This document shows, piece after piece, positions 25,157-34,458 of a stretch of DNA of 64,000 nucleotides. Origin of the DNA: Domibacillus antri (GTDB taxonomy: Bacteria; Bacillota; Bacilli; Bacillales; Domibacillaceae); NCBI RefSeq assembly GCF_001936625.1, contig NZ_MSDU01000015.1, positions 1 to 64,000 of the forward strand, read 5' to 3'. The position numbers were made by a program, and so were the translations under genes. The notes beneath the pieces were generated by a model that did not search any database, was not told the DNA's origin, and saw only the letters and a program-made list of their open reading frames with translations. Numbering within the stretch: the stretch's first letter is position 1; every line of letters starts with the position of its first letter.

Positions 25157-25930
25157 TTAATGACCTTTAAAATTCGGCGGACGTTTTTCGATAAAAGCGT
25201 TAATGCCTTCTTTCGCATCTTCCGATAAGAAAACGTTTCCAAAATCAGCCGCTTCTTGTTCAATCCCTTTATAATATTCCGCATGTTTTGCGTAATTCAA
25301 TAAATGAATGGCCGCTTTCACGCTGACAGGACTTTTAACAGCGATTTTTTGTGCCAACGACCGCGCGGCAGGAAGAAGTTCCTCTTCTGAAAACGCGGCG
25401 TTTGCCAGCCCCCAGTGAACCGCTTCACTTCCCGAAATCGGTTCACTCGTGAGCATCATTTCAGCCGCTTTTGCCATTCCGACATATCGGGTTAGGCGCT
25501 GTGACCCCCCAAATCCGGGTACAAGGCCTAGCTGCAGTTCCGGCAGACCAAGCTTTGCGCTTTCTGTCACATAGCGGATATGGCAGCTCATAGCGAGCTC
25601 CAGGCCGCCGCCGAGTGCCGCTCCGTGAATCGCGGCGATTACCGGCTTCGGAAATGTTTCAATCCGTTCCATAACACGCTGTCCCCTTGCGGCTAATTGT
25701 GAAAATTCTTCCCCGGACGAAACAGCCGTAAATTCTTTTATATCAGCTCCTGCCGAGAAAAAACGTCCTTCTCCATATAACACGATCACCCGCACATCAT
25801 GATCGTTTTCGAGGGCGTCGAGCGCTTGCTCAATTTCCGAAATCACGGAACCGGCCAGCGCATTTGCCGGCGGCCGGTTCAACATGATTTCCGCCGTCAG
25901 CTTTTCTTTCGCGACGGATATGCACGTCAT
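25157..25930 (-). CDS. fadB: Enoyl-CoA hydratase
   Basis: 257 residues of the crotonase fold. It hydrates 2-enoyl-CoA in beta-oxidation. The oxyanion-hole segments FSAGADIKEF (58-67) and AAIHGAALGGGLELAMSCH are intact, and the two catalytic glutamates are E111 and E131. It follows fadR after only 4 nt with AAAGGAG, so the regulator and enzyme are co-transcribed. Corresponds to B. subtilis ysiB/fadB. Confidence 0.93.
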   Translation of the reverse strand: MTCISVAKEKLTAEIMLNRPPANALAGSVISEIEQALDALENDHDVRVIVLYGEGRFFSAGADIKEFTAVSSGEEFSQLAARGQRVMERIETFPKPVIAAIHGAALGGGLELAMSCHIRYVTESAKLGLPELQLGLVPGFGGSQRLTRYVGMAKAAEMMLTSEPISGSEAVHWGLANAAFSEEELLPAARSLAQKIAVKSPVSVKAAIHLLNYAKHAEYYKGIEQEAADFGNVFLSEDAKEGINAFIEKRPPNFKGH

Positions 25931-25934
25931 TTTA

Positions 25935-26525
25935 TCACTCCTTTTTCATTGAAAAACCATTTAAGAGCATTTCTGCGGCTTCCTGTGCGGACGCGGCAAG
26001 ATCATATTTTTGATCGTTCATCACCCAAGTAGTAATCATTTCGTCAATTGTGCCAAAAATCATTTGGCGGGCAAGCCGTATATTCAAACTGTCTCTAAAT
26101 TCACCACTGTTGATTCCATGCTGTAATATTTGATCAATTAAGAGCAAATACGATTTCAGCACTTCATTTATTTTTAAACGGAGCTCTTTATTAGACTGCC
26201 GCAGTTCCAGCTGTGTCACAACAGCAAGGTGCGGGTCTTCCGTCAACAAGGTAAAATGATTTTCAACAAGCAGCCGCAATTGATCCGCCGCTTTTGATTT
26301 CGTTTGAATGTTTTCGCTCGTCTTCTCAACGAATGTCCCCATCTTTTCTTGAAAAAGAGAGATAAGGATATCTTCTTTATTTTTAAAGTATAAATAAATC
26401 GTTCCATCCGCTACACCAGCCTGCCGGGCAATTTTGGACACCTGCGCCTGATGGTAGCCGTTTTCTGCAATCGCTATAACAGCGGCATCGATGATTTGAT
26501 GATATTTTGGTTTGTTTTTTTTCAT
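25935..26525 (-). CDS. fadR: FadR, TetR-family repressor of fatty-acid degradation
   Basis: 196 residues. The N-terminal helix-turn-helix reads QVSKIARQAGVADGTIYLYFKNKEDIL, the TetR signature; the rest is a helical ligand domain. In Bacillus FadR represses beta-oxidation genes and is released by long-chain acyl-CoA. It sits in the lcfA-fadR-fadB-etfBA cluster and has a perfect FadR operator in front of it, so autoregulation is expected. ATG with GGAGGCGG. Confidence 0.93.
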   Translation of the reverse strand: MKKNKPKYHQIIDAAVIAIAENGYHQAQVSKIARQAGVADGTIYLYFKNKEDILISLFQEKMGTFVEKTSENIQTKSKAADQLRLLVENHFTLLTEDPHLAVVTQLELRQSNKELRLKINEVLKSYLLLIDQILQHGINSGEFRDSLNIRLARQMIFGTIDEMITTWVMNDQKYDLAASAQEAAEMLLNGFSMKKE

Positions 26526-26557
26526 ATAAACAAGCCGCCTCCCTGATCGAAATAAAA

Positions 26558-26575
26558 TGAATGACTATTCATTCA
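26558..26575. promoter_or_regulatory. FadR operator
   Basis: TGAATGACTATTCATTCA is an exact match to the Bacillus FadR consensus (TGAATGAxTAxTCATTCA). It lies 8-25 bp downstream of the -10 of the fadR promoter and 33 bp before the fadR start. Confidence 0.88.
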
Positions 26576-26582
26576 TATTATT

Positions 26583-26611
26583 ATCTTACAGCCAATTTTT
26601 CATTTCGTCAA
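26583..26611 (-). promoter_or_regulatory. Sigma-A promoter of fadR-fadB-etfBA
   Basis: TTGACG (26606-26611), a 17-bp spacer and TAAGAT (26583-26588) on the minus strand. It lies just downstream of the lcfA stop, with the FadR operator in its initial transcribed region. Confidence 0.65.
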
Positions 26612-26629
26612 GCCGGCGGCCTTTTAAAA

Positions 26630-28321
26630 TCAACTTGTCTTTTCTTCTAATTTTTTCTTTTCTTCTTCTATTAACACACGGCGTAAAATTTTACCGACTG
26701 CTGTTTTCGGCAGTTCTTCGCGGAATTCATAAATACGCGGCACTTTAAAGGCGGCGAGATGCTTTCGGCAATAATCGTCGAATTCCTGCTCGGTGACCTT
26801 GTATCCTTCTTTCAGCACGATATACGCCTTCACTGTTTCACCCCGGTATGGATCAGGGACACCTGCAACCACAGCTTCCTGAATAGCTTCATGCTCATAT
26901 AATACTTCTTCTACATCACGCGGATAAATATTGAACCCGCCGGCGATGATCATGTCTTTCTTCCGGTCCACAATGTAAAAATAGCCGCTTTCATCCATAT
27001 AGCCAATATCCCCGGTTAAAAACCAGCCGTCTTTAAATGTCTGTTCCGTTTCCTCCGGGCGGTTCCAATAGCCTTTCATCACTTGCGGACCTTTTACCGC
27101 AATCTCTCCCAATTCACCCGGTTTCCCGGCCGGCTCATTCGTCTGCATGGAGAGAATGACGGCATCCGTGTCCGGCCAAGGAACACCGATGCTTCCTTTC
27201 ACCCGGTCTCCCCAGATAAAGTTCGCATGCGTTACCGGTGACGTTTCCGTTAAGCCATACCCTTCGACGAGTTTGCCTCCCGTAACATCTTCAAATTTTT
27301 GCTGTACATCAACTGGAAGAGGGGCCGAACCGCTAATACATGCGTCAATAGACGATAAATCGTATTTTGTGATGTCCGGATCGTTTAAAAGTGCGATATA
27401 AATCGTCGGTGCGCCCGGAAAAATAGTCGGTTTTTGCTTTTGGATGGTTTTCAGAGTCGTTTTCACATCAAACTTCGGCAGCAGCACCATTTTATACCCT
27501 TGCATCACCGATAAAATCATGACGGTTGTCATCCCATATACGTGAAAAAATGGAATGATGCCGAGAATAGTTTCGCCGCCTTTTTGGAATTTGTACATCC
27601 AGACATCGCACATTGACGCATTTGCGACCAGATTTTTGTGCGTCAGCATAACCCCTTTTGGAAACCCGGTTGTGCCGCCTGTATATTGCAGAACAGCCGG
27701 GTCATTGTCAACATCAATGTTTAACGGTTCCTCTTTCGGAACAGGCTCCTCCATTATTTTTTTGAAATGGTGGTTGTTGTTCCGGTTTTCGATCTGGACG
27801 ACGATACCGGTCTGCTTTTTTTGAATAAATGGATAAATCATGTTTTTTGGAAATGGCAAATAATCTTTGATAGCGGTTACAATAACATGTTCAAGTGACG
27901 TATTGCTGATGATTTTTTGAATGCGCGGATATAACAAATCGAGTGAGATGATTACTTTGGCACCGCAGTCCTTCAGCTGGTATTCCATTTCCCGCTCTGT
28001 GTACAGAGGGTTAAACTGTACGACGACTGCTCCTGCAATCATGACACCATAAAAGCTGATGACCGCCTGCGGACTATTCGGCAGCATAATCGCCACCCGG
28101 TCTCCTTTTTGGATACCGATTTTTTTCAAATAGGCGGCTGTTTTTAAAGCGGAATCATATAATTCTTTGTAGGACAATTCTTTTCCGAGGAAATGAACAG
28201 CCATTTTCCCTCCGTATTCAGCGGCTGCTTTCGTTAAAAAAAGCGGAAGCGGCTGGTCCGGATAGTCAATCGCCGCCGGTATTTCCGGCGGATAATGCGC
28301 AAGCCACGGTTTTTCAGTCAT
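26630..28321 (-). CDS. lcfA: Long-chain fatty-acid-CoA ligase
   Basis: 563 residues from the second ATG, chosen because AGGGGTGG sits too close to the first (28327) and because MTEKPWLAHYP aligns with B. subtilis LcfA. It activates fatty acids via an acyl-AMP. Motifs: YTGGTTGFPKGVMLTH, GYGLTETSPV, TGDIGYMDESGYFYI, DRKKDMIIAGGFNIYPRDVE and PKTAVGKILRR. First gene of the FadR-controlled operon. Confidence 0.95.
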   Translation of the reverse strand: MTEKPWLAHYPPEIPAAIDYPDQPLPLFLTKAAAEYGGKMAVHFLGKELSYKELYDSALKTAAYLKKIGIQKGDRVAIMLPNSPQAVISFYGVMIAGAVVVQFNPLYTEREMEYQLKDCGAKVIISLDLLYPRIQKIISNTSLEHVIVTAIKDYLPFPKNMIYPFIQKKQTGIVVQIENRNNNHHFKKIMEEPVPKEEPLNIDVDNDPAVLQYTGGTTGFPKGVMLTHKNLVANASMCDVWMYKFQKGGETILGIIPFFHVYGMTTVMILSVMQGYKMVLLPKFDVKTTLKTIQKQKPTIFPGAPTIYIALLNDPDITKYDLSSIDACISGSAPLPVDVQQKFEDVTGGKLVEGYGLTETSPVTHANFIWGDRVKGSIGVPWPDTDAVILSMQTNEPAGKPGELGEIAVKGPQVMKGYWNRPEETEQTFKDGWFLTGDIGYMDESGYFYIVDRKKDMIIAGGFNIYPRDVEEVLYEHEAIQEAVVAGVPDPYRGETVKAYIVLKEGYKVTEQEFDDYCRKHLAAFKVPRIYEFREELPKTAVGKILRRVLIEEEKKKLEEKTS

Positions 28322-28363
28322 CTTCATCCACCCCTTTGTCAGAAGAATACGTACTCCACCTTA

Positions 28364-28392
28364 AGTATAATGAATAGCTGTTCATTTTACAA
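28364..28392 (-). promoter_or_regulatory. lcfA promoter with FadR-like palindrome in its spacer
   Basis: TTGTAA (28387-28392), a 17-bp spacer and TATACT (28364-28369) on the minus strand. The spacer is filled by AATGAA-N6-TTCATT (28369-28386), a diverged FadR-type palindrome, so a bound repressor would block polymerase. Confidence 0.68.
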
Positions 28393-28397
28393 GCAAA

Positions 28398-28423
28398 TTA
28401 AAAAGCCGTCCGAAGACCGCTTT
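28398..28423 (-). terminator. Intrinsic terminator after the 26-residue ORF
   Basis: Stem of about ten pairs with one mismatch around a TTCG loop, followed by a U-tract on the minus strand. It ends the mutS2-yshE-peptide transcript in front of the lcfA promoter. Confidence 0.78.
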
Positions 28424-28504
28424 TCAATTGATATACATGTAAATGACCCCGATCAGCAAAAACGCAGCGCAGCATCCGAGCAGTACTTTTGCCAGTGTTT
28501 CCAT
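28424..28504 (-). CDS. Small single-span membrane peptide (26 residues)
   Basis: 26 residues with a good ribosome site (AGAGG nine bases before the ATG) that lies just before the yshE stop. The sequence METLAKVLLGCC continues into a hydrophobic AAFLLIGVIYMYI, giving one transmembrane helix with a short N-terminal head, and ends in asparagine. A terminator follows directly, which argues that the frame is used. I do not recognise a family. It is probably co-expressed with yshE. Confidence 0.6.
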   Translation of the reverse strand: METLAKVLLGCCAAFLLIGVIYMYIN

Positions 28505-28525
28505 GTGTCCGTTCCTCTTTTCCGT

Positions 28526-28933
28526 TTACAGAAGCGCCGCACCAATCATATACGACAGCCCCGCTGAAATAATGAATGAAATGAAGCCTACCGCCCGGTT
28601 ATCACGTTCAATTTCTTTATCAACGTTAAACCCGGGGGTCAAAAATTCAAACATAAAGTAGCCGGCAAGCAGTAAAATAAAACCGAACACACCCCAGCCG
28701 GCCATAGTCAAAACAGAGTCATTATGCAAAATCGAGTGGCGGAACACGTTGGCGATGCCAAAAATTTTTCCGCCTGTCGCCATCGCCACCGCCATGTTTC
28801 CGTTTTTGATTTCTTCCCAATTCCGGTAAGAAGTGACAAGTTCAAAAACCGCAAGACAGAGAATGATGCATATGGTCGCAACGCTGTAATAGCCGGCGAG
28901 CTGCACATATTGATTTTCCCAAAAACCGGTCAT
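28526..28933 (-). CDS. yshE: DUF350 membrane protein (YshE)
   Basis: 135 residues with four hydrophobic segments: about 12-33, 50-70 (weaker), 75-95 and 115-134. It matches the DUF350 family and B. subtilis YshE by size and by its place between lcfA and mutS2. The function is unknown; DUF350 proteins occur in pairs of duplicated two-helix units. ATG with GGAGGCGG upstream. Confidence 0.85.
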   Translation of the reverse strand: MTGFWENQYVQLAGYYSVATICIILCLAVFELVTSYRNWEEIKNGNMAVAMATGGKIFGIANVFRHSILHNDSVLTMAGWGVFGFILLLAGYFMFEFLTPGFNVDKEIERDNRAVGFISFIISAGLSYMIGAALL

Positions 28934-28946
28934 CTAGTCCGCCTCC

Positions 28947-31301
28947 TTATTTCAATTCAGCGACCGTTACACCGAGTCCGCCTTCTCCCGCTTCGCCGAA
29001 TCGGATGCTTTTCACCATTCGGTGCTTTGTCAAATAACCCCGCACACCTTTCATTAAAGCACCCGTTCCTTTTCCATGAATGATCGACACTTGATGATAA
29101 CCGGCCAAAAGAGCATCATCTAAATATTTCTCTACGCGGTTAAGCGCATCTTCATACCGTTCGCCGCGCAAATCGAGCTCCGGCGATACATGATGCCCTC
29201 TGCCGCGAATCGTCGCAATGGGTTTCGGTTCTTTCTTTTTCTCCGATTTGATAAATTGCATATCCGATTCGGCTACTTTCATTTTGATGATGCCCATTTG
29301 TACAATCCATTCATCGTCTGCCGCTTTTTCAATAATATTCCCTTTTTGACCGAAGCTGAGCACTTTCACCTCATCGCCCGGCTTCCACAAACGTTTTGCC
29401 GGTTCAACCGCCGGTGTTTTCTGCTTGGGCTCCGGAATGGCCCCTTCAAGACGTTTTCTCGCTTCAATCAGTTCATGCTCTTTCACATTCGCGCCGCCCG
29501 CTAACCGAAGCGCACGCAAATCACGCATCACTTCTTCCGCTTCTGCTCTTGCTTTTTCAATAATCTCTGCTGCTTCCGCGCGCGCTTTTTCTTCCATTTT
29601 TTCTTTTTGCTCATGGTAAGCAATGACTTCTTTTTGCAAATCACGATGCAGCTTTTCCGTATCCCGCAAATATTCGCGTGCATCCTGTGCATCTCTTTCA
29701 GCTTGACGGCGGCTTGCATCAAGGGCGGCAATCATATTATCCACTTCATGCGAATCCGCACCGATCATGCTGCGTGCCCGTTCAATGATCCCCGGATCAA
29801 GACCGATCCGCTTCGAAATTTCAAACGCGTTGCTTCGGCCGGGAATACCAATTAACAGCCGGTATGTCGGACTCAATGTTTCCACGTCAAATTCCACACT
29901 GGCGTTAATCACATTATCCCGGTTGTAGCCATAGGCTTTCAGTTCAGGATAATGCGTTGTGGCGATAATCCGTGCTCCGCGGGCGATGACATCATCCAAA
30001 ATGGCAATCGCAAGCGCCGATCCTTCCTGCGGGTCAGTTCCGGAACCAAGCTCATCGAACAAAACAAGACTTTCGTGTGTCACTTCTTTTAAAATACCGG
30101 AAATATTCACCATGTGAGATGAAAATGTACTTAAATTTTGCTCAATCGACTGCTCGTCGCCAATGTCAGCGAAAACCGATTGGAAAATCGCCGTTTCCGA
30201 TCCGTCTTCAGCCGGAATAAACAGGCCTGACTGCGCCATTAACACAGATAATCCGGTCGTCTTCAATGTAACGGTCTTACCACCCGTATTGGGTCCGGTA
30301 ATAACGATCGCGGTATAGTCTCTGCCGATTTCGATATCACTCGGCACGGCTTCATCAGCCGGTAAAAGCGGATGGCGTGCCTGAATGTAGTGTATATAGC
30401 CATCTTCATTGATGAGAGGTTTCGTTGCGTTCATTGAACGGGCAAATTTCCCTTTTGTAAAAATGAAGTCGATTTCGGAGAGCATTTTCATCATGGTAAA
30501 TAATGAAGGGGCGTGTTCTGCCGTCTCCACCGTTAGCTCTCGTAATATTTTCTCCACTTCATATTGCTCTTTCACCGTCAATTCACGCAGTTCATTATTT
30601 AAGTTTACAACCGATGCCGGTTCTACAAACAGTGTCTGACCGGATGAAGACTGATCATGAACGATCCCGCCGTAATGCGAACGGTATTCCTGCTTCACCG
30701 GAATGACGTAACGGTCGTTTCGGATCGTCACAATCGCATCTGAAAGCATTTTTTGCGCGCTTTGTCCGCGCGTTAAGCTCTCTAATTTAGAGCGGATGCG
30801 CGATTCTGCTGACCGCATGCCATGGCGGATGTGACGCAGTTCATCACTCGCTGAATCCAGTACACGCCCGTTTTCATCGACTGTCCGTTTAATTTTATGT
30901 TCAAGGTCCGTCAAGACAGGAATCACAGCCGTTTTTTCCGGTAAAATGCGGAGCGTCACCTGTCCTTCTGACCGCACGTCTTCGATAAAGCTGCGAATTT
31001 GGCGGCTTGCAAAAATCGTGCTTGCAATGCGCACGAGCTCAACACCGCTCAACGTTCCGCCAATTTGCGCCCGCTTTGCGTGGGGGCGTATATCATAAAT
31101 GCCATCGAGCGGCACATTTCCTTTTATCCGGATCACAGCTGCTGCTTCTTCCGTTTCGTCCAGCAATAACTGTACTTCTTCTGCATCGAGTGACGGCTTT
31201 AAATTTTCTGCAAAGCTGCGTCCGACTTCTGATGAAGCGTGATGGGCCAGTTTTTCGATAATCTTATTATATTCAAGTGTTGCCAGCACTTTTTCATTCA
31301 A
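28947..31301 (-). CDS. mutS2: Endonuclease MutS2
   Basis: 784 residues. It has the MutS core and ATPase but lacks the mismatch-recognition domain. Walker A is GPNTGGKTVTLKT (about 337-349), followed by DIGDEQSIEQNLSTFSSHM and LFDELGSGTDPQEGSALA. A long coiled coil spans roughly 510-625, and the C terminus is an Smr nuclease domain (LDLRGERYEDAL, IIHGKGTGAL). In Bacillus, MutS2 acts in recombination or in rescue of collided ribosomes rather than mismatch repair. Confidence 0.96.
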   Translation of the reverse strand: MNEKVLATLEYNKIIEKLAHHASSEVGRSFAENLKPSLDAEEVQLLLDETEEAAAVIRIKGNVPLDGIYDIRPHAKRAQIGGTLSGVELVRIASTIFASRQIRSFIEDVRSEGQVTLRILPEKTAVIPVLTDLEHKIKRTVDENGRVLDSASDELRHIRHGMRSAESRIRSKLESLTRGQSAQKMLSDAIVTIRNDRYVIPVKQEYRSHYGGIVHDQSSSGQTLFVEPASVVNLNNELRELTVKEQYEVEKILRELTVETAEHAPSLFTMMKMLSEIDFIFTKGKFARSMNATKPLINEDGYIHYIQARHPLLPADEAVPSDIEIGRDYTAIVITGPNTGGKTVTLKTTGLSVLMAQSGLFIPAEDGSETAIFQSVFADIGDEQSIEQNLSTFSSHMVNISGILKEVTHESLVLFDELGSGTDPQEGSALAIAILDDVIARGARIIATTHYPELKAYGYNRDNVINASVEFDVETLSPTYRLLIGIPGRSNAFEISKRIGLDPGIIERARSMIGADSHEVDNMIAALDASRRQAERDAQDAREYLRDTEKLHRDLQKEVIAYHEQKEKMEEKARAEAAEIIEKARAEAEEVMRDLRALRLAGGANVKEHELIEARKRLEGAIPEPKQKTPAVEPAKRLWKPGDEVKVLSFGQKGNIIEKAADDEWIVQMGIIKMKVAESDMQFIKSEKKKEPKPIATIRGRGHHVSPELDLRGERYEDALNRVEKYLDDALLAGYHQVSIIHGKGTGALMKGVRGYLTKHRMVKSIRFGEAGEGGLGVTVAELK

Positions 31302-31325
31302 ATCGTGTTCACTCCTTCAAAGGCA

Positions 31326-33032
31326 TCAATTGCCGCGTAAAAAGGAAAGAAATTGCTTTCTCGGCCATGTGTTCACGACCGTTTCTGGCCGGAGCCATCC
31401 TTTTCGCCCTGCACTTGCGCCTGTTTCCATAAACTCAAGATGATCAATGGTATGAGCATCTGTATTAATAAAAATCTTCACTCCGGCTTCCTGCGCCATT
31501 TTTAAATGATCGGCGGACAAATCAAGACGGTGCGGATTCGCATTCAGTTCTAATGCGGTATTTGATTCTGCCGCCAGTTTTATGAGCTCCTGCATATCGA
31601 CAGAATACCCGTCGCGCCGTCCGATAATACGCCCGGTTGGATGGGCGATTAATTTCACATACGGATTATTTAACGCGGTTTTCAGCCGCTCCATAATCTT
31701 TTTTTGCGGCTGCGAGAAATTGGAATGAATCGATGCGATGACAAAATCAAGCTGTTTAAGTATATCGTCTTCGTAATCAAGCGAACCGTCCGGTAAAATA
31801 TCCATTTCAATGCCGGACAGCACTTCGATATCGCTGAATTTTTCATTCCACTCTTTTATTTCTTCATTTTGACGGAGAAGACGGTCCGCTGACAAGCCAT
31901 TTGCCACCTTCAAATATTGTGAGTGATCCGTGATGGCCATGTATTCATATCCGCGCGCACGGCATGCTTCAATCATTTCTTCAATCGAAAAAGCACCGTC
32001 TGACCACGCCGTATGCATATGAAGATCGCCTTTTATATCGGATAATTGAATTAAGGTTCCTTCCTTATATTTATCTGTTTCGGTCCCATCTTCCCGAATT
32101 TCAGGCGGAAACCATGGAAGTCCAAGATGGTGGTATAACGCTTCTTCTGTTTCAAATGTTTTCATTGTCCCGTCCGGCTGTTCAATGCCGTACTCACTCA
32201 CTTTTTCATTACGCTCTTTGGCGATCTGGCGGATTTTCACGTTATGATCTTTTGATCCGGTAAAATGATGGAGCGCACTGGCATATTGTGCCGGCTCGAC
32301 AATCCGGAAATCGATGGATACGTCAAACTCACCGGCAATGATGATGGAAACTTTCGTCGGCCCTGCGGCGATAATTTCTTTTATATCCGGAATAGCAAGA
32401 AGATGTTCCTTCACTTTTTCCGGACTTTCTGTCGCAATAATAAAATCAAGATCTTTTACCGTTTCACGCAGTCGGCGCAGACTGCCCGCACGGGAAAAAA
32501 GGCTCACTTCCGGAAAATCCGCTAAATAGGCTTCGATTTTTTCCGCCGCAGGCAGCATATACATAATCGGCAGACGATCCGGCTGCGTACCGGCTTTATC
32601 AACAGCGGCGAGAATCTTCTCTTCTGTTTTCGCCCCGAATCCGGCCAGCTCCTGTACGCGGTTTTGCTCGCACGCTTCTTTTAATTCTTCCATATTTGTG
32701 ATGCCAAGTTCTTTATACAGCTTAGCGATCTTTTTTCCGCCCAGCCCCGGCAGTCCAAGCAGCGCAACCAGTCCTTCAGGCACCTCGCCGGACAGCTCCG
32801 TCAGCACTGTTGACTCGCCTGTTTCGATATATTCGGCTATAACTGAAGCGGTTCCTTTCCCGATTCCGGACAGCTTTGTGACATCCTCAATTTCAGATAA
32901 ACTGCGGTCATCTGCTTCAAGTGCGGCAGCTGCTTTTCGGAATGCGGCTATTTTAAATGGATTATCTCCTTTTAATTCCATATAGACAGCAATTTTTTCC
33001 AAAAGACGAATAATATCTTTTTTATTGACCAA
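31326..33032 (-). CDS. polX: DNA polymerase/3'-5' exonuclease PolX
   Basis: 568 residues. N-terminal helix-hairpin-helix units (about 45-130) precede a family X polymerase core with the RRLRETVKDLDFIIA catalytic aspartates and FDVSIDFRIV. The C-terminal PHP phosphoesterase (DLHMHTAWSDG at about 337, ITDHS, HPTGR, NTDAH) provides the exonuclease. It acts in base excision and gap repair. TTG start with AAGGTG. In B. subtilis yshB (CvpA) lies between zapA and polX; here that gene is absent. Confidence 0.95.
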   Translation of the reverse strand: MVNKKDIIRLLEKIAVYMELKGDNPFKIAAFRKAAAALEADDRSLSEIEDVTKLSGIGKGTASVIAEYIETGESTVLTELSGEVPEGLVALLGLPGLGGKKIAKLYKELGITNMEELKEACEQNRVQELAGFGAKTEEKILAAVDKAGTQPDRLPIMYMLPAAEKIEAYLADFPEVSLFSRAGSLRRLRETVKDLDFIIATESPEKVKEHLLAIPDIKEIIAAGPTKVSIIIAGEFDVSIDFRIVEPAQYASALHHFTGSKDHNVKIRQIAKERNEKVSEYGIEQPDGTMKTFETEEALYHHLGLPWFPPEIREDGTETDKYKEGTLIQLSDIKGDLHMHTAWSDGAFSIEEMIEACRARGYEYMAITDHSQYLKVANGLSADRLLRQNEEIKEWNEKFSDIEVLSGIEMDILPDGSLDYEDDILKQLDFVIASIHSNFSQPQKKIMERLKTALNNPYVKLIAHPTGRIIGRRDGYSVDMQELIKLAAESNTALELNANPHRLDLSADHLKMAQEAGVKIFINTDAHTIDHLEFMETGASAGRKGWLRPETVVNTWPRKQFLSFLRGN

Positions 33033-33065
33033 TTAAGTCACCTTCTTTTCCTTATAGTAGCAGAA

Positions 33066-33098
33066 AAAAACTCCTCTACCAAATTGAGAGAAGTTTTT
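33066..33098 (-). terminator. Hairpin after zapA
   Basis: A 12-bp stem with one G-U pair (33066-33077 with 33087-33098) and a nine-base loop is followed by U-rich sequence on the minus strand. polX starts 34 nt further on. Confidence 0.65.
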
Positions 33099-33376
33099 CA
33101 GCTATTGGCGGCATTTCGATTTTTCGTGCGGCTTAATTCCATTTTCAATTCCTGCAGTTCTTCTTCTAATTTTAAGTAATCATTCACCATATTAACAGCG
33201 GTCAGCACCGCAATTTTTTGCGTATCCAGTGCGGCATTACGGGCGCCGATTTCGCGCATTTTTTCATCAACCATTTCCGTTACGCGGCGGATATGGTATT
33301 CTGATTCAGTTCCCACAATGGTATACTGATATCCGTAAATGTCAACTGTTAGGCGAGTTCTTTCTCCGTCCGACAA
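33098..33376 (-). CDS. zapA: Cell division protein ZapA
   Basis: 92 residues from TTG, with GGGGG eight bases upstream. The open frame reaches an ATG at 33391 but that one has no ribosome site, and the TTG start aligns with the SDG start of B. subtilis ZapA. It promotes FtsZ filament bundling at the division ring. RTRLTVDIYGYQYTIVG forms the N-terminal globular part and the rest is a coiled coil for tetramer formation (EEELQELKMELS). Confidence 0.88.
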   Translation of the reverse strand: MSDGERTRLTVDIYGYQYTIVGTESEYHIRRVTEMVDEKMREIGARNAALDTQKIAVLTAVNMVNDYLKLEEELQELKMELSRTKNRNAANS

Positions 33377-33468
33377 GTTTACGGCCCCCATTTCTCATGC
33401 AATACTGTTATATATCATACCACGACTGTTTTAGTGTGAAAAGGAAGAAAGTCTGGAGGTCTGTCAAA

Positions 33469-34386
33469 TTGAGTCATACTTTGTTAGTTGTCAGCAGTCA
33501 AACATTGCAGAAAATGAAACAGCATTATGGTGTTTCGGCCAAACTGCCGGCCGGGGCGGTCTTCGCATCAAAAGTGGACGGCTGTTCTGTGACCGGTTAC
33601 CGTTCCGGGAAAGTGCTGTTTCAAGGAAAAAATGCGGAGCTGGAATCTTCAAAATGGGCTGGAACACCTGCTGCACCGAAGAAAAAATCGGTACCGAACA
33701 CCGTTTTACCGGATGGATTCGCATCCATGTCCGTCATTGGCAGCGATGAAGTCGGAACCGGTGATTATTTCGGCCCCATTACAGTCGTCGCGGCGTATGT
33801 CGAAAATAGCCGAATTTCGGCGTTAAAAGCACTCGGTGTCCGTGATTCGAAAGATATGAAAGACCCGGAAATCGTGTCTGTCGCAAAAAACCTGCTGAAA
33901 GATCTTCCTTACAGCCTGCTTATTTTGCGAAACGAAAAGTATAACGACCTGCAGGAAAGCGGCATGTCACAAGGAAAAATAAAAGCCCTTCTGCACAACC
34001 AGGCACTCGGCAAACTTCACGAAAAAATAGCCCCGAAACAGCCGGAAGCGGTGCTCATTGACCAGTTTGCAGAAAAAACAGTGTATTATCGTCACTTGAA
34101 CGGACAGAAATCCATCGTGCGGGAGAATGTATTTTTCAGCACGAAAGGGGAAAGTGTTCATATTGCTGTTGCGGCGGCTTCGATTCTCGCCCGTTATGCG
34201 TTTTTAAAAGAAATGGATCAGCTGTCGGAAGAAGCAGGGTTCACCATCCCGAAAGGCGCGGGACCTGCTGTGGATCAAGCGGCGGCCCGGCTGATTAAAA
34301 CGTACGATGAAAACACGCTCCGTCATTTTACCAAGCTCCATTTTGCCAATACAGAGAAAGCAAAAAAACTAGTGCGTGGTTTTTAA
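33469..34386 (+). CDS. rnhC: Ribonuclease HIII
   Basis: 305 residues from TTG with GGAGGT eight bases upstream; the frame is open further 5' but that part overlaps zapA on the other strand. RNase HIII cleaves the RNA strand of RNA-DNA hybrids. The N-terminal TBP-like substrate-binding domain (1-80) precedes the catalytic domain with IGSDEVGTGDYFGPI (the DE of the acidic site), DSKDMKD and VAAASILARYAF. Divergent from zapA, as in B. subtilis. Confidence 0.94.
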   Translation: MSHTLLVVSSQTLQKMKQHYGVSAKLPAGAVFASKVDGCSVTGYRSGKVLFQGKNAELESSKWAGTPAAPKKKSVPNTVLPDGFASMSVIGSDEVGTGDYFGPITVVAAYVENSRISALKALGVRDSKDMKDPEIVSVAKNLLKDLPYSLLILRNEKYNDLQESGMSQGKIKALLHNQALGKLHEKIAPKQPEAVLIDQFAEKTVYYRHLNGQKSIVRENVFFSTKGESVHIAVAAASILARYAFLKEMDQLSEEAGFTIPKGAGPAVDQAAARLIKTYDENTLRHFTKLHFANTEKAKKLVRGF

Positions 34387-34458
34387 AGCAGCCGAATTAT
34401 AAAAATTGCTTCTCCATAAGTGGCGGCTGAACGGCCGGATCCCACCTATAAAAAAGAA

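Noticed and set aside
33229-33468. Upstream extension of the rnhC reading frame (80 extra codons)
   Set aside because: It lies antisense to zapA, has no ribosome site, and a TTG with GGAGGT at 33469 gives the normal 305-residue RNase HIII.
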